A stretch of 31,776 bases of DNA from JBAZAX01 sp964568625. Its GTDB lineage: Bacteria > Babelota > Babeliae > Babelales > RVW-14. Location of the stretch: contig CAZMQG010000018.1 in NCBI GenBank assembly GCA_964568625.1, forward strand, positions 1 to 31,776. The letters run 5' to 3'. Below are positions 15,272 to 22,279 of this stretch, piece by piece. How positions within the stretch are numbered: the first letter of the stretch is position 1; every line of letters starts with the position of its first letter. The position numbers were made by a program, and so were the translations under genes. The notes below the pieces were generated by a model. It was not told where the DNA came from. It was given only the letters and a program-made list of their open reading frames with translations, and did not search any database.

Positions 15272-16426
15272 TTATTGGCGGAAATCAATCACGAAACTCT
15301 TTCCCCATAAACACTTATCGAATTTAAAGAGATGAGCAACTCGTAGTATACTTAAATCGTAAATTATTACATTAGATTTCTGTATTGTCTGAAAACTTTC
15401 CACTTCTCCGTCTTTGCCAATAACAAACTTCACTTTACAAGTTGTTCCTTTTGGAACCCATAAAGCCGGTTTCCACAGCCTCCCTATTTCGGCTTGAATG
15501 TGTCTATTATATGCTGCTTGAGACTCACCTAAATCACCAAGTGTAAATATATATTCTTCTTGAGCATCCCCATTCTGATCATCACCAGTCTCTTCTACAG
15601 CATCGTCATTGTCATCCGCTTGATCTTCTTGATCATCGTCCAAATCTTCAGGCATATCAGCCGCTTGTTGCACATCTTTAAGAGATTGGAATTCCTGTTC
15701 TTTTTTGGCCTCCATCTCTTCAAGTTCTTTTATTTTTTCGGCTTCGCGCTTTTCTTTTTCTTTTATCTCTTCATCTATCTTTTTTTGTCTCTCCGCTGCA
15801 CGTTTTTCCTCTTTTTTAATCTCTTCATCCATTTCTTTTTGCGCTTCAAGCTCAATCTTTTTTAACTCTGCTTCAATCTTTTTTTCTTGCTCAAGCTCTT
15901 TTTGTTTTTCTTTTTTGCTTTTTTTCAGATTTTTTTTATTTGCTGGTTCGGTAATAGTTCGCCTTTTGTTACATGCAGCCTTTGCCGCAACCTTTTTTTT
16001 AGATGTACCGTTTTTAGATTCAACAGCACTCTGTTTAGACCTGTCACTAGCCTTCGATTTTTTCCCATTAAGTTTATTTCGCTTGAATTTTTCTGTAATT
16101 TTTGAATTTTTAGTTGTTTTTCTTAATTTTTTATTTTTGCCTGAACTTGATTTGGTAGATTTTCCAGACTTTCTATTTCCAGATCCCGTTTTGCCTTTTC
16201 CATTACCAGACTTATTTGATCCAAATTTAGCAGAACCATGTCCCATAAACGGTATAATAGATTTTTTTGATTTATAAATCGTATGATAATCTTTTTTTGA
16301 ATGTGCACCAAAAACAACAAACGGTTGTTTTATACTGCCTTTGCTTGAAATAATCAGCAGTACTAAAACAATAAAAAGATGAAATCCAAGCGAAATATAG
16401 AGATATTTTTTCAGCGAATTGATCAT
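15272..16426 (-). CDS. tolA: TolA/TonB-like envelope-spanning protein
   Basis: 384 residues. One N-terminal membrane anchor (about 10-28, LGFHLFIVLVLLIIS) with a short cytoplasmic start, then a Gly/Ser/Lys-rich stretch (about 60-150), a Glu/Lys coiled coil (about 165-260), a very acidic patch (DLDDDQEDQADDNDD, about 268-282), and a C-terminal TolA/TonB-type domain (about 305-384: YNRHIQAEIGRLW, GTTCKVKFVIGKDGEVE, YDLSILRV). In the family TolA links the TolQR motor to TolB and Pal across the periplasm. It starts eight bases after the tolR stop with no clear Shine-Dalgarno (only GATG nearby), so its translation may depend on coupling to tolR. The basic, glycine-rich second region is unlike the usual Ala/Lys helix. 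Confidence 0.85.
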   Translation of the reverse strand: MINSLKKYLYISLGFHLFIVLVLLIISSKGSIKQPFVVFGAHSKKDYHTIYKSKKSIIPFMGHGSAKFGSNKSGNGKGKTGSGNRKSGKSTKSSSGKNKKLRKTTKNSKITEKFKRNKLNGKKSKASDRSKQSAVESKNGTSKKKVAAKAACNKRRTITEPANKKNLKKSKKEKQKELEQEKKIEAELKKIELEAQKEMDEEIKKEEKRAAERQKKIDEEIKEKEKREAEKIKELEEMEAKKEQEFQSLKDVQQAADMPEDLDDDQEDQADDNDDAVEETGDDQNGDAQEEYIFTLGDLGESQAAYNRHIQAEIGRLWKPALWVPKGTTCKVKFVIGKDGEVESFQTIQKSNVIIYDLSILRVAHLFKFDKCLWGKSFVIDFRQ

Positions 16427-16434
16427 TTTTTACA

Positions 16435-16839
16435 TCATATCGGTTGAGTTGACATTGCAACGTATCTAACACCGGCTTCTTTGAGTTGATCAACAACTTC
16501 GATTACTTTACCATAAGAAATTGATCTATCAGCTTTCACAAAAACAGGAGTATCTTCTTTACCAACTAAAGCTTTTTGCACAAATGCCACAATATCCTTT
16601 TTATTCGTCGGATAATTGTTAAAAAAAACTTTGCCATCTTTTGAAAGCGTAATTATATGCTCTTGAGCGGTAGAAACTTCCTTGCTTTTACCGAACGGTA
16701 GATCAACCTTTATGCTATTCTGGACCATTGGAGCCGTTATCATAAACATGACAAGAACTGTTGCAAAAGTGTCAATGAGAGGCGTTAAAACTAATTCAGG
16801 CATAGTATGTTTTTTTAACACTCGCCTTTTTAATTTCAT
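16435..16839 (-). CDS. tolR: TolR/ExbD proton-channel subunit
   Basis: 134 residues. A short basic N-terminus is followed by one transmembrane segment with the family motif LTPLIDTFATVLVMFMITAP; the Asp is residue 23, the position of the essential proton-carrying Asp in TolR. The periplasmic part has a beta/alpha ExbD fold signature (IKVDLP, DTPVFVKADRSISYGKVIEVVDQLKEAGV). Its ATG overlaps the tolQ TGA as ATGA (16836-16839), so the two are translationally coupled. AGGAGG lies at 16844-16849, inside the end of tolQ. In the family TolQ and TolR form the inner-membrane motor that energises TolA using the proton gradient. ExbD is the alternative label, but the downstream tolA and tolB support Tol. 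Confidence 0.9.
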   Translation of the reverse strand: MKLKRRVLKKHTMPELVLTPLIDTFATVLVMFMITAPMVQNSIKVDLPFGKSKEVSTAQEHIITLSKDGKVFFNNYPTNKKDIVAFVQKALVGKEDTPVFVKADRSISYGKVIEVVDQLKEAGVRYVAMSTQPI

Positions 16840-17552
16840 TGTGCCTCCTGATTATTAAATGTTTGTTTTAAAATTTTTACAAATCTATCACCCAACTCAC
16901 ATAGTGCAAACTCAATTTTGTGAGTTTGACGAGTTAAAAAGTGATATGCAATCAAGGCCGGAATTGCTACAATCAGACCTGCCAATGTTGTTATCAATGC
17001 TTCTGCCAAACCCGGAGCAACGGTTGTAATATCTGCACTTTTTTCCTGAGCTATATCGATGAATGAATGAATGAGCCCCCAAATAGTTCCAAACAAACCA
17101 ATTAATGGGGAAGCTGATGCACTTGTAAATAAAACCGTAAAGTAAGACTCTTCTTCCTCAAGTATATTCGTTATTTCCTGCTGGATAGAAGATTCGAGCA
17201 TTTCAATTTCCTCAGGAGTAATTGATTTGGAAGAACTTACTGAACCATTTTTTGCATGTTTTTCTAAGATTATTTTTAACTCACCAAGAATCGCTTGTAA
17301 AAATTCTCCACCTATTCCATCTTGATGATCTTTACTTGCAGCTACAATATCTTGAAATTTGCTTGTTCGTTTAATACGACTTAATAAAGAATTCAATTGC
17401 CGCATGTGCAATCTAAAGACTACTATTTTATAAATTATTATGGCAACACAAAAAACAGAAAGGACGAACAAACTAAGAAGGATAAGACTACAAACCCAAT
17501 CTGATTGCATAATCAATTGCCAAGCGGTACTTTTAAAAATATTAAAATGCAT
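16836..17552 (-). CDS. tolQ: TolQ/ExbB proton-channel subunit
   Basis: 238 residues. Three transmembrane segments in the usual arrangement: about 20-46 (LILLSLFVLSVFCVAIIIY), about 140-165 (TSASASPLIGLFGTIWGLI) and about 183-208 (LITTLAGLIVAIPALIAYHF), with a cytoplasmic loop between the first two. The G-L-F-G-T-x-W-G-x-x-x-x-F and E-A-L-x-T-T-x-x-G-L motifs are diagnostic of the MotA/TolQ/ExbB family. It is the first gene of the minus-strand operon tolQ-tolR-tolA-tolB. The ATG start has AAAGGA six bases upstream (17559-17564 on the plus strand). The usual order in proteobacteria (ybgC-tolQRAB-pal-ybgF) is kept here only for the four core genes. Confidence 0.92.
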   Translation of the reverse strand: MHFNIFKSTAWQLIMQSDWVCSLILLSLFVLSVFCVAIIIYKIVVFRLHMRQLNSLLSRIKRTSKFQDIVAASKDHQDGIGGEFLQAILGELKIILEKHAKNGSVSSSKSITPEEIEMLESSIQQEITNILEEEESYFTVLFTSASASPLIGLFGTIWGLIHSFIDIAQEKSADITTVAPGLAEALITTLAGLIVAIPALIAYHFLTRQTHKIEFALCELGDRFVKILKQTFNNQEAQ

Positions 17553-17675
17553 ACTAAATCCTTTTTTATTTATATATTTTTATAAAAATCGATTACTAAA
17601 AAGTATCTTTTATTTATCATGCCATTATTGTTGTGAAAAGTGAACTGATTCATATAAGATATGGGTTATGATTGG

Positions 17676-17716
17676 TTACTTTGGTTTTTTTGGTTTCATC
17701 CACAAAATCAAAGTAA
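17676..17716. promoter_or_regulatory. Inverted repeat in the tolQ / 17805 divergent intergenic region
   Basis: TTACTTTG (17676-17683) and CAAAGTAA (17709-17716) are exact inverted copies. The match continues inward imperfectly over the T-rich and A-rich parts to about 17 positions. The 252-base region separates divergent tolQ and the secreted repeat protein, so a regulatory site or an mRNA leader hairpin is possible. No T tract follows on either strand, which argues against a simple terminator. Confidence 0.4.
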
Positions 17717-17804
17717 TTAAAAAGATTGCTTGCTTTTTGTTGTTATTATTTTTTAAAAATCAGATATTCAAGATCTTATATTTTAAATTTTGTGGAGAAT
17801 AACT

Positions 17805-20171
17805 ATGAATAAAAAAATTTTTATAAATCTTTTGATAGGATTTGCCTTTTGCTTTCTGCATAAATTAACAATCGCCATGCCAGGCATGCCAGGAGCGGAT
17901 GCAACAGGAACAGTAACCTTACCTCAAACACCCATACCTTCAACCACCACAACCATCACACCTGCAACAGGAACAGTCAAAACAACCCCAACACTTCCCG
18001 GAATAGGGACTGGTCTTGCTACAACAGTTACAATTCAGGGGGCAACTTTACCTGCACAATATACAACAGAAGCTGAAATTAATAATGCCATAACAGAAGC
18101 AGCCTCTCCAAGTACCCCACTTTTTAGCGAAATCACAGGAGCAAAAAGTAAAATCGAAATTTATAAAGTAATTTTAAAATCTTTAAGTGCTCTATTTGCA
18201 AATATAAATCTTGATACAAAACGCAAAATATTTGATGGCTTATATACTGATGTTTTAAATCCAATTGTAGATTCATCAACATATTTAGTATCCGATTCAG
18301 CATTAGACGACATTTATACAAAAGTTTTGGGAGACCCATCAAAAACAACTATTGATGTTGATAAATACCCAGCCTTTCCTCTACTTAAAAAAGTACAAGA
18401 TGATGTAAAAAAAACAAGCTCACCATCAAGTTCAAAATATACGCAGATGTTCAATAAAATTTATACCAGTTTGCTTTCTGGTAGAACAAAACTAGAATCA
18501 CAAATCAAAAAACAAACAGACTTCTCCAACCAACTTGATGCAATAAAAGCAATGTCTGCGGAAAAGGTTACAAATAAAATTGATGCCTACCAACGACTTA
18601 TTATAAATATAAATAAATCAATAACACTTACAAACCGCAAGGATTTGATCACAGATATTGGACGTTTAGTAAGTCAGGCAAGCGACAATACAATGCGCCA
18701 GAAAATTTTAAATCTTTCAAAAATTATTCAGGCAAATAAATTTTTTACAGATGCAGAAAAAGCAATGTTAACTGAATTCGAAAAAACTAACCTACCTACA
18801 AGCGCACCTGTAGGAGCAACGCCTAGTGCCACGCCACCAACCGGATTACCTCAACTCGGACAAGCAGCCACTCTACCATCCGCCGCATCTCCACTACAAA
18901 CACAAACAACCACCAAAAAAGTAACGCCTGCTATTCCTGTAAAACCCATTGAAAAAAAAGTTATTATAAATATTGATAATCTTAAAAAAAAGCTAAGTGC
19001 TGCAGAGAAAAATTATAATGAAATAATCAAAATTTGTTACACAGTTATTAGTTTATATCCTAAAATTACAAGTCCTGATAATAAAAAAGCCCTTATTCCA
19101 CTACTAGGAGAACAACTCACCTCTCTTTTCAACAACAGAAGCTCATTAAAAAAAACAGAGGATTTAAATGCTTTAATGATCATGTTTGAAAAAGCAAAAA
19201 CTATTTCAGAATTAGCAGCTATTATAAAGCCTCAAAAATTAAATTCTCTTAAACTCATGACTCAACTTAACATTGCATCATCAGAAAAAAATACATCCAA
19301 AAAAATTTCCGCCTATTTACAAATTTCAAACTCAATAACTAGTGATATTGATAATTTTGAAAAAGGACGTTTTGTAGATGGAATTACAAGCTTATTCAGT
19401 CTTAGAAAACAGATGACCGGACCTGATATTGATGCTTTGAAAAATCTTCTAAATAATCTAAATTCCTCAATATTTAAAAGTAAAAACCTAATTGACAGTG
19501 TAATGCAAAAAACATTAGAAGATTGGATAAAAATTATTGAATGTACTAGTATTTTATTTTCGCAAATTGAATCAAAAACAGAAAAAGAACAGATTTCGCT
19601 CCTCAAAAGCATTTTAGATAAAGTAACAAACACAAATGCTGCTTATGAAAGAAAACAACTAATTTCGGTAGTAATTCCACAGCTATTTAACTCTCGTGGA
19701 AATTTAACGAAAGAAGATTTAAGCGCTATGAAAGATTTATTCACAGCAATCCAAAACACAGCAGGTTTACTTGCATCAAATCAAGTCAGCACAATTGTTT
19801 CATGGATCAAAGAATTAGATGATGCAATTAAAATCACAACCGACAAAAAGACATATATTTCCGCTTTATTAGATAACGCAATAAATAATAAAGATTTAAC
19901 TACTTATGAAAAAATTTTACCTTTATTTACACCACAAACCCCCGTTACTGTAATGGCAACATTTGTAGGAGCACTAAACAATATTTTCAAAACGCGAAAC
20001 ACATATGATAAAAAGAAAATTTTAAAACTTTTCCAAATAATTAACCTTAGAAAGCTTTCCAACGGAACAAATTTATTAGGCCCAGCCCAAAAAACTATAA
20101 TGGTTCAGTGGATAAAGATTTTGGAAAGTGAAACTAAACCGGTACAACAACAGGTAGCTACAACCGCTTAG
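17805..20171 (+). CDS. Secreted alpha-helical repeat protein, unrecognised family
   Basis: 788 residues from the ATG at 17805, chosen because GGAG at 17794-17797 sits seven bases upstream; the in-frame TTG at 17790 lies before the ribosome site. Signal peptide 1-24 (likely cut after TIA, before MPGMPG), a Thr/Pro/Gly-rich stretch to about residue 80, then helical segments. A second Pro/Thr/Ala linker (about 327-385) splits the helical part. In the helical parts I see about six degenerate units of 80-100 residues (starting near 115, 250, 396, 496, 595 and 680) with an L-x-x-L-F-x-x-R-like turn and, in the last three, a W-I-K-[IE]-[IL]-[ED] close. This suggests an alpha-solenoid. No enzyme motif is seen. 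Convergent with cca, 15 bases away, with no terminator between them. Confidence 0.82.
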   Translation: MNKKIFINLLIGFAFCFLHKLTIAMPGMPGADATGTVTLPQTPIPSTTTTITPATGTVKTTPTLPGIGTGLATTVTIQGATLPAQYTTEAEINNAITEAASPSTPLFSEITGAKSKIEIYKVILKSLSALFANINLDTKRKIFDGLYTDVLNPIVDSSTYLVSDSALDDIYTKVLGDPSKTTIDVDKYPAFPLLKKVQDDVKKTSSPSSSKYTQMFNKIYTSLLSGRTKLESQIKKQTDFSNQLDAIKAMSAEKVTNKIDAYQRLIININKSITLTNRKDLITDIGRLVSQASDNTMRQKILNLSKIIQANKFFTDAEKAMLTEFEKTNLPTSAPVGATPSATPPTGLPQLGQAATLPSAASPLQTQTTTKKVTPAIPVKPIEKKVIINIDNLKKKLSAAEKNYNEIIKICYTVISLYPKITSPDNKKALIPLLGEQLTSLFNNRSSLKKTEDLNALMIMFEKAKTISELAAIIKPQKLNSLKLMTQLNIASSEKNTSKKISAYLQISNSITSDIDNFEKGRFVDGITSLFSLRKQMTGPDIDALKNLLNNLNSSIFKSKNLIDSVMQKTLEDWIKIIECTSILFSQIESKTEKEQISLLKSILDKVTNTNAAYERKQLISVVIPQLFNSRGNLTKEDLSAMKDLFTAIQNTAGLLASNQVSTIVSWIKELDDAIKITTDKKTYISALLDNAINNKDLTTYEKILPLFTPQTPVTVMATFVGALNNIFKTRNTYDKKKILKLFQIINLRKLSNGTNLLGPAQKTIMVQWIKILESETKPVQQQVATTA

Positions 20172-20186
20172 CAAATATTGAGTTAA

Positions 20187-21719
20187 CTAATTTTTTAGAA
20201 CACGCTTCTTTAACTCTGCCAAATCAGTAACGCCCTGATCAATCTGAATGCGATAAGCTTTTTTTAAAAGTTTTCCCATCTCAGGCCCCGGTTTTACAAT
20301 ATCAATCAGATGCCTGCCAAGTAGTATTGGAGATTCGGGATGTGTTACAACATTTGCTTGCTCAGCCTTTTGGATAAATTTTAAAAATTCATCACTAAAA
20401 TTTTTATGTGGCTCCATAAAATTTTTACTACGACCACGATTATCAGCCAGCCAAAGTAACGCAAGCTGTCTTAAATTAGTTTCTGGTGAAAGCTTTATGG
20501 CCAATTTTTTATATGCCTTTAACGTAGATTTTTGGCCAATCAACTGTAATGGCATACAATGAAATTTGACAAGTTTTTTAACGGTTTTAATCAAAATACT
20601 ATTATTTGTTAACCTCTTTAAAAATCGTGTCGCTATTTTTACGCTTTCAGTCTCATGTCCTTTACAGTGTAAATCTTTGTCTGTTTTACTCACCTTGCCC
20701 AAATCATGGCATAAAGCAGAAAGCATTATTAAATATTTTTCACAATCAAGATTTTGTTTATCATAAAATTCAATTGTTGCAGCGGCATCAAGTGCCTGCA
20801 TTGTATGCTCCCAAACATCACCTTCCGGATGATATTTCGGATTTTGCTGAACATTTATCAATACACTTAACTCGGGAAATATTTCTTTTAAACGATCAAT
20901 TTTCAAAAGCCATCTAAACCCAAGCGATGGCAGTTTTGATTTTAAAAAAAGTTTCTTTAACTCTTCATGAATTCGTTCTTTAGCCAATGGCATATTCTTT
21001 TCAAAACCCAACCCCTTGTGAATAGGTAGTTTCATTGTCTTACACAATTCATCCAAGGCAACATCCGGATGCATTTCAAATCGACCAATAAACTGCATCA
21101 CTCTAAAAAATCTTAGCGGATCATCAAGAAAAAGTTTTTCATCAACAGCTTTTAACCTTTTATTCTTAATATCCTCTAATCCACCATATGGATCAATTAT
21201 CTGAAAATTTTCAACGAGATCAAAATTTTTATTTTTTGCTAATTCTTTTATATTTTCAATATTTTGGCAAATAAAATTCAAATCAATTGCCATAGAATTC
21301 ATAGTCAAATCACGTCTTCTGCAAGCCGTTTTTATATCCATAGCAGGATCAATTTTTACAATTGGCTTGCGCCCTTTACTATCCATACGAGGCAAGGACC
21401 AATCAATATCTATTTCATCATGTTTTTTTAGCAACTTTAATACGCCAAACTGCTTTCCAATCGTAGCAACTTTACCAAATCTTGATAAAACAGTCTCCAA
21501 CTCTTCCGTTGTTATACCATGAACTTCTATATCCACATCTTTTATGGGATAGTTCAAAACTAGATCACGAACACTCCCTCCAACCATGTAGGCTATTCCG
21601 CCGACATTTTTAATTTCAAAAACAATAGAACACAAATTTTTACAAATTTCTAAAAAAGTTTTCACATGCAAAGCTTTCACTTGCTCAGTCTCAACTTGTA
21701 ATACATCAACAATTTTCAT
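20187..21719 (-). CDS. cca: CCA tRNA nucleotidyltransferase / poly(A) polymerase family, with HD domain
   Basis: 510 residues, class II nucleotidyltransferase. Residues about 35-150 are the head: MVGGSVRDLVLNYPIKDVDIEVHG carries the G-G-[ST]-x-R-D loop and the two catalytic Asp (D-V-D). RRRDLTMNSMAIDL is the conserved RRD motif that helps select the nucleotide. DPLRFFRVMQFIGRF is the neck. The C-terminal half has an HD-type metal-binding domain (WEHTMQAL ... LSALCHDLGKVSKT ... KGHE). In the family it adds or repairs the 3' CCA of tRNAs; the paralogous role is poly(A) tailing, and the two are hard to separate by sequence. Start ATG with GGAG five bases upstream (read on minus). Somewhat longer than the usual 400-450 residues. 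The adjacent tRNA-Ala already encodes its CCA, so the enzyme may act mainly in repair there. Confidence 0.92.
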   Translation of the reverse strand: MKIVDVLQVETEQVKALHVKTFLEICKNLCSIVFEIKNVGGIAYMVGGSVRDLVLNYPIKDVDIEVHGITTEELETVLSRFGKVATIGKQFGVLKLLKKHDEIDIDWSLPRMDSKGRKPIVKIDPAMDIKTACRRRDLTMNSMAIDLNFICQNIENIKELAKNKNFDLVENFQIIDPYGGLEDIKNKRLKAVDEKLFLDDPLRFFRVMQFIGRFEMHPDVALDELCKTMKLPIHKGLGFEKNMPLAKERIHEELKKLFLKSKLPSLGFRWLLKIDRLKEIFPELSVLINVQQNPKYHPEGDVWEHTMQALDAAATIEFYDKQNLDCEKYLIMLSALCHDLGKVSKTDKDLHCKGHETESVKIATRFLKRLTNNSILIKTVKKLVKFHCMPLQLIGQKSTLKAYKKLAIKLSPETNLRQLALLWLADNRGRSKNFMEPHKNFSDEFLKFIQKAEQANVVTHPESPILLGRHLIDIVKPGPEMGKLLKKAYRIQIDQGVTDLAELKKRVLKN

Positions 21720-21749
21720 TTAAACTCCTAGTTCAGAAAAATTCATTCT

Positions 21750-21760
21750 ATTATATTATA
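21750..21760 (-). promoter_or_regulatory. Candidate -10 region for cca
   Basis: On the minus strand two overlapping TATAAT hexamers occur (plus-strand 21755-21760 and 21750-21755), about 30-40 bases before the cca ATG. No good -35 hexamer at standard spacing is seen. Confidence 0.4.
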
Positions 21761-21837
21761 ACCAAAAAATCTTGCGTTTTTGTAAGCTTTGCTTAAACTT
21801 TATTGGAGAGTGGGAGTTTGAAATATTTTATGTGTAT

Positions 21838-21913
21838 GGGGCTATAGCTCAGTTGGTAGAGCGCATGAATGGCATTCATGAGGTCACCGGTTCGACCCCG
21901 GTTAGCTCCACCA
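21838..21913 (+). tRNA. tRNA-Ala (anticodon GGC)
   Basis: 76 bases with a full cloverleaf. Acceptor GGGGCTA (21838-21844) pairs with TAGCTCC (21903-21909). D stem GCTC/GAGC; anticodon stem CATGA/TCATG with loop ATGGCAT, so the anticodon is GGC (21871-21873), reading GCC and GCT. T arm ACCGG-TTCGACC-CCGGT. The third acceptor pair is G-U (G3:U70), the main identity element of tRNA-Ala. Discriminator A, and CCA is encoded at 21911-21913. A weak -10-like TATTTT lies at 21824-21829. Confidence 0.97.
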
Positions 21914-22003
21914 TCCTCCGCCCTCGTTTTACTCGTGGCTTCCAGCCTTCGCCCTATGTGGCTACGGCGGACAAGACGGATGGCAGGCCAGGCTTCATTC
22001 CCC
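21914..22003. other. GC-rich segment directly after tRNA-Ala, no gene
   Basis: By hand count 56 of these 90 bases are G or C, far above the AT-rich surroundings. It contains inverted arms TCCGCC (21917-21922) and GGCGGA (21966-21971), extended by CATCC (21912-21916) and GGATG (21978-21982) after a six-base bulge. An ORF that reads through the tRNA and this segment looks non-protein-like. It may be a structured tRNA trailer, an interspersed repeat, or a remnant of an element that inserted at the tRNA 3' end. Confidence 0.5.
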
Positions 22004-22063
22004 AAAAACGTGCATATTTAATGCCAATTTTGCAAAAAAAATTAAAGCTTTCGTTATTTTTAT

Positions 22064-22092
22064 AAAGCAGGTTGTTAAAAACAGCCTGCTTT
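22064..22092 (+). terminator. Hairpin terminator after tRNA-Ala
   Basis: AAAGCAGGTTGTT (22064-22076) pairs with AACAGCCTGCTTT (22080-22092) over 13 positions including one G-U, with an AAA loop. It ends in TTT and is followed by AATCGTTTTTATC, an interrupted T tract. It probably ends the tRNA transcript. Confidence 0.65.
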
Positions 22093-22183
22093 AATCGTTT
22101 TTATCTATGCTATGCGTTTTTCTTTATAGCAATGTGGACATTAAAAACCCTCTGATATATGCTATTTAAGGGGCAGGGTTATT

Positions 22184-22207
22184 CATGATACACTAAGTTA
22201 TATCATG
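22184..22207. promoter_or_regulatory. Inverted repeat upstream of the aminotransferase gene
   Basis: CATGATA (22184-22190) and TATCATG (22201-22207) are exact inverted copies with a 10-base spacer, giving a 24-base dyad typical in size of a dimeric regulator site. A -10-like TATGAT lies downstream at 22241-22246. Otherwise 22093-22279 holds no gene that I can see. Confidence 0.35.
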
Positions 22208-22279
22208 GTATGTCATTCCACCCCAAAAAATTTTGTACCGTATGATTTATGGGATCGTAAATTTTAATTGGAGAATACA

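Noticed and set aside
15560..16277. Open frames on the plus strand opposite tolA (Phe/Ser/Leu-rich)
   Set aside because: They mirror the Lys/Glu-rich codons of tolA, which has clear family motifs and operon context.
17790..17804. TTG at 17790 as start of the secreted repeat protein
   Set aside because: The GGAG at 17794-17797 lies after this codon; the ATG at 17805 follows it at proper spacing and begins a clean signal peptide.
21838..22010. Integrated element with attachment site at tRNA-Ala
   Set aside because: No integrase, no direct repeat of the tRNA 3' end and only house-keeping genes follow; kept only as a weak possibility in the findings.
21772..22065. Open frame running through the tRNA
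   Set aside because: It overlaps a perfect tRNA-Ala and the GC-rich trailer, and has no protein-family features or ribosome site.
22268..22279. TTG at 22268 as start of the aminotransferase
   Set aside because: It overlaps the ribosome site GGAG (22270-22273), which serves the ATG at 22280.
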